Origin: Anaerobacillus alkaliphilus
GTDB taxonomy: Bacteria > Bacillota > Bacilli > Bacillales > Anaerobacillaceae
Assembly: GCF_004116265.1 (NCBI RefSeq)
Contig: NZ_QOUX01000021.1
Coordinates: 62,001 to 126,000, forward strand
Direction of reading: 5' to 3'
Length of the DNA stretch: 64,000 bases
This document shows positions 35,477-43,983 of this stretch, one piece after another; within the stretch, counting starts at the first letter, position 1; each line of letters opens with the position of its first letter. Under the pieces are notes generated by a model. The model did no database searches. It was given only the letters and a program-made list of their open reading frames with translations, and had not been told where the DNA came from. The position numbers and the translations under genes were made by a program.

Positions 35477-36868
35477 TTATGCCTGAATTTCAATTTGTTG
35501 CTCTGGGTTATTGTAAATGTCAGTATCAATTTCACCAGTTACTTTACTTGTTACAAGCCCCGCTGTCATACTTCCGCTAACATTTAAAGCGGTACGCCCC
35601 ATATCAATGAGTGGTTCAACAGAGATTAAAAGCCCCGCTAGAGCAATTGGTAAATCGAGGGCTGATAGAACGAGAAGTGCTGCAAATGTGGCTCCTCCAC
35701 CAACACCAGCTACACCGAAAGAGCTAATCGCAACAATTGCTAGTAACATCGCCAAGAAACCAGGATCTAAAGGATTTATTCCTACTGTTGGCGCAATAAT
35801 AACTGCTAACATCGCCGGATAAACCCCTGCACAACCATTTTGTCCGATTGATAGCCCGAACGAGCCTGCAAAGTTGGCAATACCATCTGATACACCTAAT
35901 TTCTTTTGAGTAGCAATATTCATTGGTAGCGCCCCAGCACTTGTACGCGATGTAAAGGCGAACGCTAACACCGGAAATGCTTTTTTCATATAAGTTATTG
36001 GGTTTAAACCAACACCCATAAGGATTAATAAATGAATGATAAATACAATTGCTAGGGCAACATATGAAGCAATAACGAATTTTCCTAGATTGTAGATTGC
36101 ATTTAAATCACTGGTCGCCACTGTTCGTGTCATAATTGCCAACACCCCATACGGAGTTAAACGAAGAATCAGTGTGACAACACGCATGACAATCGCATAG
36201 ACACTGTCCATAATCTTTTTGAACATTTCGGCTTGCTCTGGTTCTTTTCTACTTACTCCTAGATACCCAATTCCCAAAAATACTGCAAAGATTACAACAG
36301 CAATAGTAGATGTTGCTCTAGCACCCGTAAAGTCTAAAAATGGGTTTCGCGGTAGTAATTCAAGGATTTGGTTCGGTAATGTTTTTCCTTCAAGATTACT
36401 ACTATAAGCGTTTGTTAATGAGTCGCCTCGAGAAAGTTCCGCATCACCTTGTTCAATTTGAATTGCTTCCAAATTAAAGGTAATCGTCGTTCCAATCCCA
36501 ACTGCAGCGGAAATTACCGTTGTCGCAATTAACATTCCGATAATTAATAAGCTAATCTTCCCTAAATTTTTCGCGAGCTTCATTTTTGTAAAAGCAGCTA
36601 GGATCGACACAAAAATTAATGGCATCACAATCATTTGTAAAAACCGAATATAACTCGTGCCAACTAATCCAAACCAATCCATTGAGGTTTTAATAATTTC
36701 AGATTTGGGATCATAAACAAACTGTAAAATAAGACCAAAGATAATTCCGATCCCAAGTGCTGCAAATACTCGTTTTGAAAATGAGACATGCTTCTTCTGC
36801 ATGACATACAGACCAGAAATAACTAATAATAAAATTGCAATGTTTAAGAGAACTAATAGCGTTGTCAT
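35477..36868 (-). CDS. tcyP: L-cystine symporter TcyP
   Basis: The 463-aa protein is a dicarboxylate/amino-acid:cation symporter (DAACS) with about eight to ten helices and re-entrant loops. AFTSRTSAGALPMNIATQ and SFGLSIGQNGCAGVYPAM are the serine-rich and glycine-rich signatures of the TcyP/YhcL cystine branch. It imports cystine with Na+ or H+. GGAGGGGG precedes the ATG and a good sigma-A promoter lies about 37 bp upstream of it. Confidence 0.88.
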   Translation of the reverse strand: MTTLLVLLNIAILLLVISGLYVMQKKHVSFSKRVFAALGIGIIFGLILQFVYDPKSEIIKTSMDWFGLVGTSYIRFLQMIVMPLIFVSILAAFTKMKLAKNLGKISLLIIGMLIATTVISAAVGIGTTITFNLEAIQIEQGDAELSRGDSLTNAYSSNLEGKTLPNQILELLPRNPFLDFTGARATSTIAVVIFAVFLGIGYLGVSRKEPEQAEMFKKIMDSVYAIVMRVVTLILRLTPYGVLAIMTRTVATSDLNAIYNLGKFVIASYVALAIVFIIHLLILMGVGLNPITYMKKAFPVLAFAFTSRTSAGALPMNIATQKKLGVSDGIANFAGSFGLSIGQNGCAGVYPAMLAVIIAPTVGINPLDPGFLAMLLAIVAISSFGVAGVGGGATFAALLVLSALDLPIALAGLLISVEPLIDMGRTALNVSGSMTAGLVTSKVTGEIDTDIYNNPEQQIEIQA

Positions 36869-36905
36869 TTCTAAACCCCCTCCATAATTTGTATTTATTT
36901 ACAAT

Positions 36906-36934
36906 ACTATACACCTACAATCCCTATCAGTCAA
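36906..36934 (-). promoter_or_regulatory. Sigma-A promoter of tcyP
   Basis: On the minus strand TTGACT (36934-36929) and TATAGT (36911-36906) are separated by exactly 17 bp. Confidence 0.72.
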
Positions 36935-37101
36935 CTACGAATTATAAGGGAGATAATATACTAGATATTACGGGTGATAGATTACTTTTATGTCAGTGCA
37001 TGTGAAATTTTACTTAGAACTTGTTTTATTCACTTAGAATTAATCTTGTTCACGTCGAAGTTTTCACTGAAATAGATTTTTTGGCTTCAGTTCATGTGAA
37101 A

Positions 37102-37227
37102 TTTTTGGTTATTCTATCAAATGAGCAACTTTTTCGATCAATAAAAGAGGTTATCCGATCAATTGAAAAGATTTTTCTATCAATTCAACCATTTATTCGA
37201 TCATATCAACTCATTATTCGATCATTT
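37102..37227 (-). repeat. 21-bp-period repeat array D (6 units, minus strand)
   Basis: Read on the minus strand, six units with the AAATGATCGAATAA core start at 37227, 37206, 37185, 37164, 37143 and 37122, all 21 bp apart. It is oriented like glnS and begins just beyond its terminator. In the rest of the 402-bp gap 36869-37270 I see the tcyP promoter and a short direct repeat CATGTGAAATTTT (about 37000 and 37093). A 70-codon frame across the array is a by-product of the repeat. Confidence 0.9.
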
Positions 37228-37231
37228 ACCT

Positions 37232-37264
37232 AAAAAAGGCCACCCACATATATGTGGGCAGCCT
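37232..37264 (-). terminator. Terminator of glnS
   Basis: On the minus strand AGGCTGCCCACATA / TATGTGGGTGGCCT is followed by TTTTTT. Confidence 0.85.
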
Positions 37265-37270
37265 CAACTT

Positions 37271-38929
37271 CTACAGTTTGAATGAGCTCTTCAACGATAC
37301 AATCCGGTTAAAAACTAAATTTTCATTCGTCGATAACTTTGGATCTACATTAAAATAACCATGACGGAAGAACTGGTACTTATCATGCCCTTTAGCCTCA
37401 GCCATGTTTTCTTCCACAAACCCGCTTAATACTTCGACGGACTTCGGATTTACTTTTTCAAGGAAGTTCTTATCTTCACCTTCGTCTCCAGCGTCGTCTA
37501 AGATTAGTGGCTCATAAAGCCTAAATTCAGCAGCCTTCGCATGGGTAGCTTCTACCCAGTGTAACGTTCCTTTTACTTTACGACCAGTAAAACCAGTTCC
37601 ACTCTTTGTTTCAGGATCGTACGTACAACGAAGCTCAACAACGTTTCCACTTTCGTCCTTAACAACTTCTTCACATTTGATAAAATAAGCATGCTTTAAG
37701 CGAACTTCATTTCCTGGGAATAGTCTAAAGTACTTACTTGGCGGATCTTCCATAAAGTCATCTTGCTCAATATAAATTTCACGTGAAAATGGGATTTTAC
37801 GTGTTCCCATTTCTTCGTTTTCTGGATTAATCTCAGCATCTAACCACTCTACTTCGCCCTCTGGATAGTTCGTTATGACAACCTTTAGTGGCTCTAATAC
37901 GGCCATTGTACGCGGGGCTTTCAGCTTCAAATCTTCACGAATAAAGTGCTCCAACATTTGCTCATCAACAGTACTGAAGGCACGAGAAACTCCGATTTCA
38001 CGACAGAAATTACGAATAGCTTCTGGTGTATACCCTTTTCTACGTAAGCCAGAGATTGTCGGCATACGTGGGTCGTCCCAGCCGTCCACAATATTTTCAT
38101 CGACAAACATTTTCAGTTTGCGCTTACTCATCACTGTATTTGTTAGGTTCAAGCGAGCAAATTCATACTGCCTTGGCGTTGCATCCATTTCACACTGCTC
38201 AACTACCCAGTCATAAAATGGGCGTTGGTCTTCAAACTCCAAGGTACAAATTGAATGAGTTACCCCTTCAATCGCATCCTCTAAAGGATGAGCAAATGTG
38301 TACATTGGGTAAATGCACCATTTGTCACCTGTATTGTGATGTGTTGCATGGGATATGCGATAAATTACTGGGTCACGTAGGTTGATGTTCGGTGAAGCCA
38401 TATCTATTTTCGCACGAAGAACCTTCTCACCATTCTGAAACTCTCGATTTTTCATACGCTCAAATAAATCAAGATTTTCTTCAACAGAACGACTTCTTGA
38501 CGGACTTTCTTTGCCTGGCTCTGTTAACGTTCCACGGTAGGCACGAATTTCTTCTTGAGACATATCTTCAACATATGCTAATCCTTTTTTGATCAAAAGA
38601 ACTGCTTTTTCATACATCGTGTCAAAGTAGTCAGACGCAAAGAATAGGCCATCCCAATCAAATCCTAGCCACTTTACATCTTCTTTAATAGACTCAACAA
38701 ACTCTACATCTTCCTTCACCGGATTTGTGTCGTCAAAACGTAGGTTTGTTCTCCCTTTAAACTCATCTGCTAATTCAAAATTAAGTACAATCGACTTTGC
38801 ATGTCCAATATGTAAGTATCCGTTCGGTTCTGGTGGAAAGCGGGTGACAATTTCATCGTACTTTCCAGCTTTTAAGTCTTCGACAACAATATGTTTAATA
38901 AAGTTTGAACTGCTCGTTTTATTCTCCAT
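37271..38929 (-). CDS. glnS: Glutaminyl-tRNA synthetase
   Basis: The 552-aa class I enzyme charges tRNA-Gln directly. The ATP-binding HIGH motif is [15 protein letters not shown] (about 34-48) and KMSKS appears as VMSKRKL. Discriminating GlnRS segments are [28 protein letters not shown] and the C-terminal beta-barrel anticodon domain. ATG 38929 is preceded by GGAGAAAGG. Most Bacillus use GltX plus GatCAB and lack GlnRS, so this gene is probably acquired. No T-box is visible; the leader has an 11-bp inverted repeat. Confidence 0.95.
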   Translation of the reverse strand: MENKTSSSNFIKHIVVEDLKAGKYDEIVTRFPPEPNGYLHIGHAKSIVLNFELADEFKGRTNLRFDDTNPVKEDVEFVESIKEDVKWLGFDWDGLFFASDYFDTMYEKAVLLIKKGLAYVEDMSQEEIRAYRGTLTEPGKESPSRSRSVEENLDLFERMKNREFQNGEKVLRAKIDMASPNINLRDPVIYRISHATHHNTGDKWCIYPMYTFAHPLEDAIEGVTHSICTLEFEDQRPFYDWVVEQCEMDATPRQYEFARLNLTNTVMSKRKLKMFVDENIVDGWDDPRMPTISGLRRKGYTPEAIRNFCREIGVSRAFSTVDEQMLEHFIREDLKLKAPRTMAVLEPLKVVITNYPEGEVEWLDAEINPENEEMGTRKIPFSREIYIEQDDFMEDPPSKYFRLFPGNEVRLKHAYFIKCEEVVKDESGNVVELRCTYDPETKSGTGFTGRKVKGTLHWVEATHAKAAEFRLYEPLILDDAGDEGEDKNFLEKVNPKSVEVLSGFVEENMAEAKGHDKYQFFRHGYFNVDPKLSTNENLVFNRIVSLKSSFKL

Positions 38930-38955
38930 AATACATACCAACCTTTCTCCAGTCT

Positions 38956-38995
38956 AATGAATTTCATTATTTTTTAGGTGATTTTGAAATTCATT
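38956..38995. promoter_or_regulatory. Inverted repeat in the glnS leader
   Basis: AATGAATTTCA (38956-38966) and TGAAATTCATT (38985-38995) are perfect 11-bp complements with an 18-nt spacer, 27 nt upstream of the glnS ATG. It could be an operator or a leader hairpin. Confidence 0.6.
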
Positions 38996-39183
38996 CGGTC
39001 TCTAAATAATAATTTAAGTTATATCATAAATTAGCAAATATATCTATGTCTGTAGTGTATCTGAGTCAGGAACAGAATAAACCCGGTTTATGAATATTTA
39101 GGAACGGTTATTTATAAAGGAACGGATCAACCTATTTATTAGGTCAGATCTGACCAAATCATTCATATTAGGAGTGATCGTCT

Positions 39184-39474
39184 ATGCCAATATTAGAAAT
39201 TAGCGTCGTCCCAGTAGGGTCAAGTACGCCAAGCTTTAGTAGTAATGTTTCACAAGCTGTAAACATTATTAAGGAGCGCGGCCTTAATTACCAAGTAACT
39301 CCAACCGCTACGGTTATTGAAGGTAGCTTAGATGAAATCATGGATTGCGCTAAGCAAATCCACCAAAACGAAATTCAAAATGGAACACAACGCGTTGTAA
39401 CAAATATTTCTATTGATGACCGAATTGATAAGCCGATGTCATTAGAGCATCAAGTTGAGGTTGTTGATCAATAA
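39184..39474 (+). CDS. Thiamine-binding protein, MTH1187/YqgV family
   Basis: The 96-aa protein starts MPILEISVVPVGSSTPSFSS and contains GLNYQVTPTATVIEGSLDEI. This is the pattern of the small MTH1187/YkoF-like thiamine-binding fold (DUF77). Members bind thiamine or related pyrimidines. GGAGTGATC precedes the ATG. It is divergent from glnS and ends at a terminator. Confidence 0.85.
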   Translation: MPILEISVVPVGSSTPSFSSNVSQAVNIIKERGLNYQVTPTATVIEGSLDEIMDCAKQIHQNEIQNGTQRVVTNISIDDRIDKPMSLEHQVEVVDQ

Positions 39475-39479
39475 GAATC

Positions 39480-39513
39480 AAAAGCTGCTTACCTCTATAG
39501 GTTTGCAGCTTTT
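39480..39513. terminator. Terminator after the thiamine-binding gene
   Basis: AAAAGCTGC / GCAGCTTTT with a 16-nt loop lies between convergent genes. Confidence 0.7.
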
Positions 39514-39514
39514 G

Positions 39515-40105
39515 TTACGTTTCCTCTAAATAATCTCTAGTTATGATTATTGCATTATAATTTGCGCCAATAGCTTGTAAGATTGCTCCCAAGGTTGTAA
39601 TAGGGACACCTTCCCTTTCCCTATCTTTTATTAGCAAAACAGCTCCGATTGCTTCTAAGCCTGCTCCTAAACTTTGTATAGCATTACCTACGGCGAGTTG
39701 TTCTTCACCAGCTAAATAGTCAGCAACTGCGCTTAACGATGCACCCTTCGATTGTAATATATACCCCAAAAATTCGATCCGAAGGTTATCTTTTTCTTCC
39801 CCAAGACCAATGAATTCCCTATATGCACCTAATGACGCTGTAGCCCCCCCAGCACCATCAATCCAGTTACCAGCAAACGCTAGAGGCTCATCTTCTCTCG
39901 CTGTACCAATTAGAAACGGACCGGCCCCTTGTAAACCATCACCAATGGCAACAAGTAGCTTATTTATGTCATTTAAACCTAGTAACTCCCTTGTTTCACC
40001 TATTGCAGAGATAATTGTACCAATCGCATCTAACCAGGTACCTATTAGTATCTTCTCACGGTCTGACAGTCCTACTGCTGAGATTAACTCCTCATAATTT
40101 TCCAA
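39515..40105 (-). CDS. Repeat protein with Ala/Ile/Gly (xxIGxxLxAIG) motifs
   Basis: The 196-aa protein consists of about five degenerate ~33-residue repeats. Each has a core like GTWLDAIGTIISAIGET, GNWIDGAGGATASLGAY, GYILQSKGASLSAVADY, GNAIQSLGAGLEAIGAV or GAILQAIGANYNAI. There is no signal peptide; hydrophobic small-residue faces suggest stacked amphipathic helices. A DUF6944-like family is possible, but I am not sure of it. Function is unknown; a ribosome binding site (TGAGGCC) is weak. Confidence 0.7.
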   Translation of the reverse strand: MENYEELISAVGLSDREKILIGTWLDAIGTIISAIGETRELLGLNDINKLLVAIGDGLQGAGPFLIGTAREDEPLAFAGNWIDGAGGATASLGAYREFIGLGEEKDNLRIEFLGYILQSKGASLSAVADYLAGEEQLAVGNAIQSLGAGLEAIGAVLLIKDREREGVPITTLGAILQAIGANYNAIIITRDYLEET

Positions 40106-40221
40106 CGTGGCCTCACCAATCCTTAATTAAAAACACTACTACTTTAAATATATTCATTAGAAATTTTTGAGTGAAGTCAAACGTTTATTTTGATTTTAAA
40201 ACAATACAAAAGGCCAAAGCT

Positions 40222-40259
40222 AAAAAAAGGACGAAACTAGTCTCCCTAGTTTGCCCTTT
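40222..40259 (-). terminator. Terminator of the diguanylate cyclase gene
   Basis: On the minus strand AAAGGGCAAACTAG / CTAGTTTCGTCCTTT (two mismatches) is followed by a T run. Confidence 0.7.
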
Positions 40260-40270
40260 GATTTATTTCT

Positions 40271-41350
40271 CTAGCTTTTTATTAAATCTAGAAGCTCGTA
40301 GACAACCCTATTTTTCCCTTGCCGCTTTGCTTGATATAATAGTTTATCTGCCTCATCTATTAATTTAATCGGTTCTTCCTCATTAGAATTCCTTTTACAG
40401 CCAAAGCTCATGGTTACTGTGAATTTTCCTTCATTGCAATAATGGACTTCCTCTGATATTTTTTCTTTTAAATTAGCAAGTAATTCCTCTACATATCTTT
40501 GCTCATCAGTGTATATAAGAATGGCAAATTCCTCACCACCATAGCGAAAAACACTTCCAATGTCTTCGGGAATATTTATTCGAAGAACCTTTGCAACTTT
40601 TTTTAGAACAATGTCGCCTACTACATGCCCATATTGGTCGTTTATTTTCTTAAATCCATCAATATCAGCAAAAACGAGGTAGAAAGGCGTATCTTTGTCT
40701 TTAGTGACTCGCAACTGCTCTTGAAATGAACGGTGGTTATCTAAATTAGTGAGGTGATCTTTGTTGGCTAAATTCTCAAATGTATTCTTTTCAGAAAAAT
40801 GGTATCTTTCCCTAGATACAACGATACCTCCTAATAATCCGACAAGGAGTAAGAATACAAGTTGTGTAAGATACGTTATATAGTCAAATGACATAATGAA
40901 ATATCCTTGAACCATAAATAAAATTGTAAAACCTAACATAAATAGTAGAGAGAATGTCATCGCCCCAACAAGTCTCCAATAAACTGAAACATGTAGAATA
41001 ATGAGGTAAGCGATTGGGGTTAGTGGACTATAAATTCCACCCGTTAGTGCTATTAATGCAAAAAATGATACAAAATCAAAAAAAGGACCACCTTTAGTCA
41101 TAATTAAGTATGCTTTTGAACTTTCAGGTGCTTTATAAAGGCAAAAATCCGACAGTCCCATATAGATACATCCGAATACTACCAAGGCTGAGAATAAGAT
41201 TAAGTGTAACTCAACTGGGTTATCTATATAATTAATTAAAAAAACAATAACAGATAAGATTAGAAAAAACCACCGCAAAGAAGAGAACACCATCTCGAGA
41301 GCGTGATCTGATTGATATGCTTGAACTATAACTCTTCTCATGCGCTTCAA
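40271..41350 (-). CDS. Membrane diguanylate cyclase (GGDEF)
   Basis: The 359-aa protein has about six hydrophobic helices (residues about 25-195) followed by a GGDEF domain (about 210-355). DHLTNLDNHRSFQEQL opens the domain, FADIDGFKKINDQYGH binds metal/nucleotide, and the active site is GGEEF in FRYGGEEFAIL, so cyclase activity is expected. TTG 41350 has AGGAGG 8 nt upstream. It synthesises c-di-GMP at the membrane; a dual GGDEF-EAL protein lies 9 kb away. Confidence 0.9.
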   Translation of the reverse strand: MKRMRRVIVQAYQSDHALEMVFSSLRWFFLILSVIVFLINYIDNPVELHLILFSALVVFGCIYMGLSDFCLYKAPESSKAYLIMTKGGPFFDFVSFFALIALTGGIYSPLTPIAYLIILHVSVYWRLVGAMTFSLLFMLGFTILFMVQGYFIMSFDYITYLTQLVFLLLVGLLGGIVVSRERYHFSEKNTFENLANKDHLTNLDNHRSFQEQLRVTKDKDTPFYLVFADIDGFKKINDQYGHVVGDIVLKKVAKVLRINIPEDIGSVFRYGGEEFAILIYTDEQRYVEELLANLKEKISEEVHYCNEGKFTVTMSFGCKRNSNEEEPIKLIDEADKLLYQAKRQGKNRVVYELLDLIKS

Positions 41351-41526
41351 GGAAACTCCTCCTATATCTTTCGTCCTATACTAAATTATACGTTTTGTAG
41401 AAATTTATGTAAATCAATTTTATTGAGTTAACAGATTAAATTTTACTAGATTATCTGTTAGTCATATCTGTAATGATTAGAGCGTACTAAATATAAGATA
41501 TCCGAATTCAATAGGAGGGTGCACTG

Positions 41527-41829
41527 ATGGAGGAAAGAATAGAAAAAGTGGAAACACGCTTAAATAAACTAGAAAAAGACAGAGAGTATATGGTTCAACA
41601 TATTCAAGAACTTCAGATAGCGATAGAAAAATTAAGGCAATCACCAGTAAGTAATCCTCCAGACTTCAACCAACCTGTTCATGCGAAAATAGAGTACTTA
41701 ACTGCTGCGAATGAGCAAATGTTCCAACAAAATCAAAGGTTGCGACAGTATATTGAAGATTGTATTAATGGTGAAAAGACGCTGGAACAGAAAGGGTATT
41801 TGAGGGCTTTAAGTGGCGAAGACAGTTAA
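41527..41829 (+). CDS. Small coiled-coil protein
   Basis: The 100-aa protein has a long N-terminal heptad-repeat coiled coil (EERIEKVETRLNKLEKDREY through about residue 40), a proline break, and a second helix. AGGAGGGTG precedes the ATG. I do not recognise the family; the first coil is SlyX-like in appearance only. Confidence 0.7.
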   Translation: MEERIEKVETRLNKLEKDREYMVQHIQELQIAIEKLRQSPVSNPPDFNQPVHAKIEYLTAANEQMFQQNQRLRQYIEDCINGEKTLEQKGYLRALSGEDS

Positions 41830-41854
41830 AACTAAATTTAGCCTAAGTATAAAC

Positions 41855-42052
41855 TTAGACTAACAGGCTAGGAGATTGCTTATTATTTTGTTTTTTCTCA
41901 TTAGACTTTTCCATACTTACAACTGTTAAGTTATTGGATTGAATGGTTCCAAAATCGGTTATCTCTTTTTTACAATAGGGACAATACCATAAACCATCTG
42001 GATAACTACTATAAGATACTTTATTACAGCTATGACATGTTTTTTGATACAT
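41855..42052 (-). CDS. Small zinc-ribbon protein
   Basis: The 65-aa protein carries two CxxC knuckles in its first 28 residues (TCHSCNKVSY and WYCPYCKKEI), followed by a polar tail. AAGGGGGG precedes the ATG by 7 nt. It is probably a structural zinc site; function is unknown. Confidence 0.75.
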   Translation of the reverse strand: MYQKTCHSCNKVSYSSYPDGLWYCPYCKKEITDFGTIQSNNLTVVSMEKSNEKKQNNKQSPSLLV

Positions 42053-42165
42053 TTCATTCCCCCCTTATAAAATATTGTATTCATTCGATTACCTTTACAT
42101 CACTAGTCGTGAGGACTATTTATATCATCCATTAGAATGATTTTTAGATGAGTTAGTAAAAAGCA

Positions 42166-42193
42166 AAACTCTGCCTTTATTCAGGCAGAGTTT
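42166..42193 (-). terminator. Terminator overlapping the HD-GYP-like gene stop
   Basis: AAACTCTGCCT / AGGCAGAGTTT, a perfect 11-bp stem, followed on the minus strand by TTGCTTTTT. Confidence 0.85.
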
Positions 42194-43329
42194 GCATTAC
42201 GATCACTACTTATACTAATTTGTTTTTCCGTTTCATTCAGCCTAAGTACTAAGGTGAGAGCTTCGACCACACAACTGTCATAGATCTTTTCCTTTAAAAT
42301 TTCAGAAATAGCTAAGGCTGGAGTTAATGCATCTTCGCGATATGCCCTCGGATTAGTCATAGCTAGGTAAGCTTCGACAATCCCGAGTACCTGTGAAAAT
42401 ATAGGTATATCACCCTCTCTTAATCTATGAGGATAACCTTTTCCATTTATTTTTTCATGATGGTGTAGAAATGCTATTTTCACCTTCTCGAATTCTTCTA
42501 TATCTCCTAAAATATCTTTACCAAACATACAATGTTCCTGAACTAGATTAAATTCGTAGGTAGTTAGTCTTCCATCTTTGTCAAAGATATAGTCTGGACA
42601 TTTAATTCTACTGACGAAGTGTAGCAATGATATTAAGTAAGCTTCAGCTTCGTCAACTCTCTCATTAGGGAAATTATCCATTACCCTTTTAATCAAATTA
42701 CTCATAATAACAATTTCATTACGGTTAATTTGTGTCTTTCTTTCAATGACCGGAACGAAAGAATGTAGTAAATTCAATACATGATGTTGGTTTTTCTTCT
42801 TATCTAAATTTTTTCGGCTTTCATTATAGATTTTATTCGATTCGAACATAAGACTGCCTAGAAGAATGCTTCCTAAACCATATAATAATACACTTGCTAC
42901 ACTAACTAAATCTGTACTTAGAGAGTACAAGTAAAACACCAAAATTACGGTAGACACCAGATAGATAGTGCTCCACCTAAAGAATAGTGTTCTATTACCA
43001 AACAAACTGATAATAATTGGGTAAAACAAAAATCCAAATCCTAAAGAGGAATTATGAAATGGATCATAGAGCGCGAAGTAAAATAGTAAAAGTAAGCACA
43101 GGAGGGCTGCTATATCTAAATTCCCCTTCTTACTTATTACGACCTTAAGCAATAGATAGCAGGTGACTATAACCATTAGACTTATTAAGAAGCCAATGAC
43201 AATTGATAATAAACTAATATCAATGATGAAACTGTTAAGTAGCCCCAATATAAATTCCAAGGAAACTAAAACCCCAACAATTACGATAGATAGTGTGCCA
43301 ATATGGTTTTTCATTTGAATGTCAACCAA
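42181..43329 (-). CDS. Membrane protein with degenerate HD-GYP domain
   Basis: The 382-aa protein has about seven hydrophobic helices (residues about 10-175) and a C-terminal HD-GYP-like domain. The domain keeps LVQEHCMFGKDIL, HHHEKINGKGYP and the PIFSQVLGIVEAY segment. The metal-binding HD doublet is replaced (LLHFVSRI), and the later VADVFDALT-type aspartates are replaced (GIVEAYLAMT). It probably no longer hydrolyses c-di-GMP and may be a sensor or partner. The start is uncertain (TTG 43329 or ATG 43314). It lies 25 bp behind a two-component system. Confidence 0.7.
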   Translation of the reverse strand: MVDIQMKNHIGTLSIVIVGVLVSLEFILGLLNSFIIDISLLSIVIGFLISLMVIVTCYLLLKVVISKKGNLDIAALLCLLLLFYFALYDPFHNSSLGFGFLFYPIIISLFGNRTLFFRWSTIYLVSTVILVFYLYSLSTDLVSVASVLLYGLGSILLGSLMFESNKIYNESRKNLDKKKNQHHVLNLLHSFVPVIERKTQINRNEIVIMSNLIKRVMDNFPNERVDEAEAYLISLLHFVSRIKCPDYIFDKDGRLTTYEFNLVQEHCMFGKDILGDIEEFEKVKIAFLHHHEKINGKGYPHRLREGDIPIFSQVLGIVEAYLAMTNPRAYREDALTPALAISEILKEKIYDSCVVEALTLVLRLNETEKQISISSDRNANSA

Positions 43330-43353
43330 AGCCTAGACACTTCCTTTCATTCT

Positions 43354-43983
43354 TCAACTTACTTGAACATATCCGGTTTTTAAAGCATAAAGAACTGCTT
43401 GTGAGCGGTTAGGCTGCCCAGTTTTTCGTAAGATACTACTAACATGGGTCTTTACGGTAGCTTCAGAAATGTACAATCTTTCAGCTATATGAGCATTTGT
43501 ATAGTTATCTATAATTAGTTCGAACACTTCTCTCTCCCGTTCTGTTAAGGAAATTTGTTCGTGACTATTTTTGCTCTTTGCCTTCGATGCCTTATTTAGC
43601 TTTGGTTGAAAACATGAGTATCCCATTAATACCATTTCAATCGTGTTTAGGATTTGTTGCGGCAAAGTATCCTTCATAATGTAACTGTCAATGCCGCTAT
43701 CTAAAGCTTGATAAATATCGTCACTGTCATCATAGGCGGTCAAAATAATTATTTTCACTTCAGGTAATTTTGTTTTAATCATTTTGCTAGTTTCAATAAT
43801 TGACTCTCCAGGCATTTTTAAATCAGAAATAATTAGGTTCGGTTGGCATTGAAGTGCCTTTTCTAATAATTCATCTCCATTAGATGCTTCATCAACTACT
43901 GCAAATTTCGGTATACTTTGTAATACGATTTTTAATCCATCCTTTACGATCTGATGGTCATCTGCAAGCAGTACATTAACCAA
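43354..43983 (-). CDS. NarL/LuxR-type response regulator
   Basis: From TTG 43983 (TAGGAG 9 nt upstream) the protein has 209 aa: a receiver domain with acidic pair ADD, phospho-acceptor Asp54 in LIISDLKMPG and conserved Lys in SYIMKDTLP. A LuxR helix-turn-helix follows (LTEREREVFELI; NAHIAERLYISEATVKTHVS). It overlaps the end of the kinase gene by 8 bp. It should activate or repress genes in response to the partner kinase; the nearby secreted-protein operon is a plausible target (inference). Confidence 0.9.
   Translation of the reverse strand: MVNVLLADDHQIVKDGLKIVLQSIPKFAVVDEASNGDELLEKALQCQPNLIISDLKMPGESIIETSKMIKTKLPEVKIIILTAYDDSDDIYQALDSGIDSYIMKDTLPQQILNTIEMVLMGYSCFQPKLNKASKAKSKNSHEQISLTEREREVFELIIDNYTNAHIAERLYISEATVKTHVSSILRKTGQPNRSQAVLYALKTGYVQVS

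Noticed and set aside
37021-37233. 70-codon frame with RSI-type heptads
   Set aside because: It is the antisense reading of the 21-bp repeat array and lacks a ribosome binding site.
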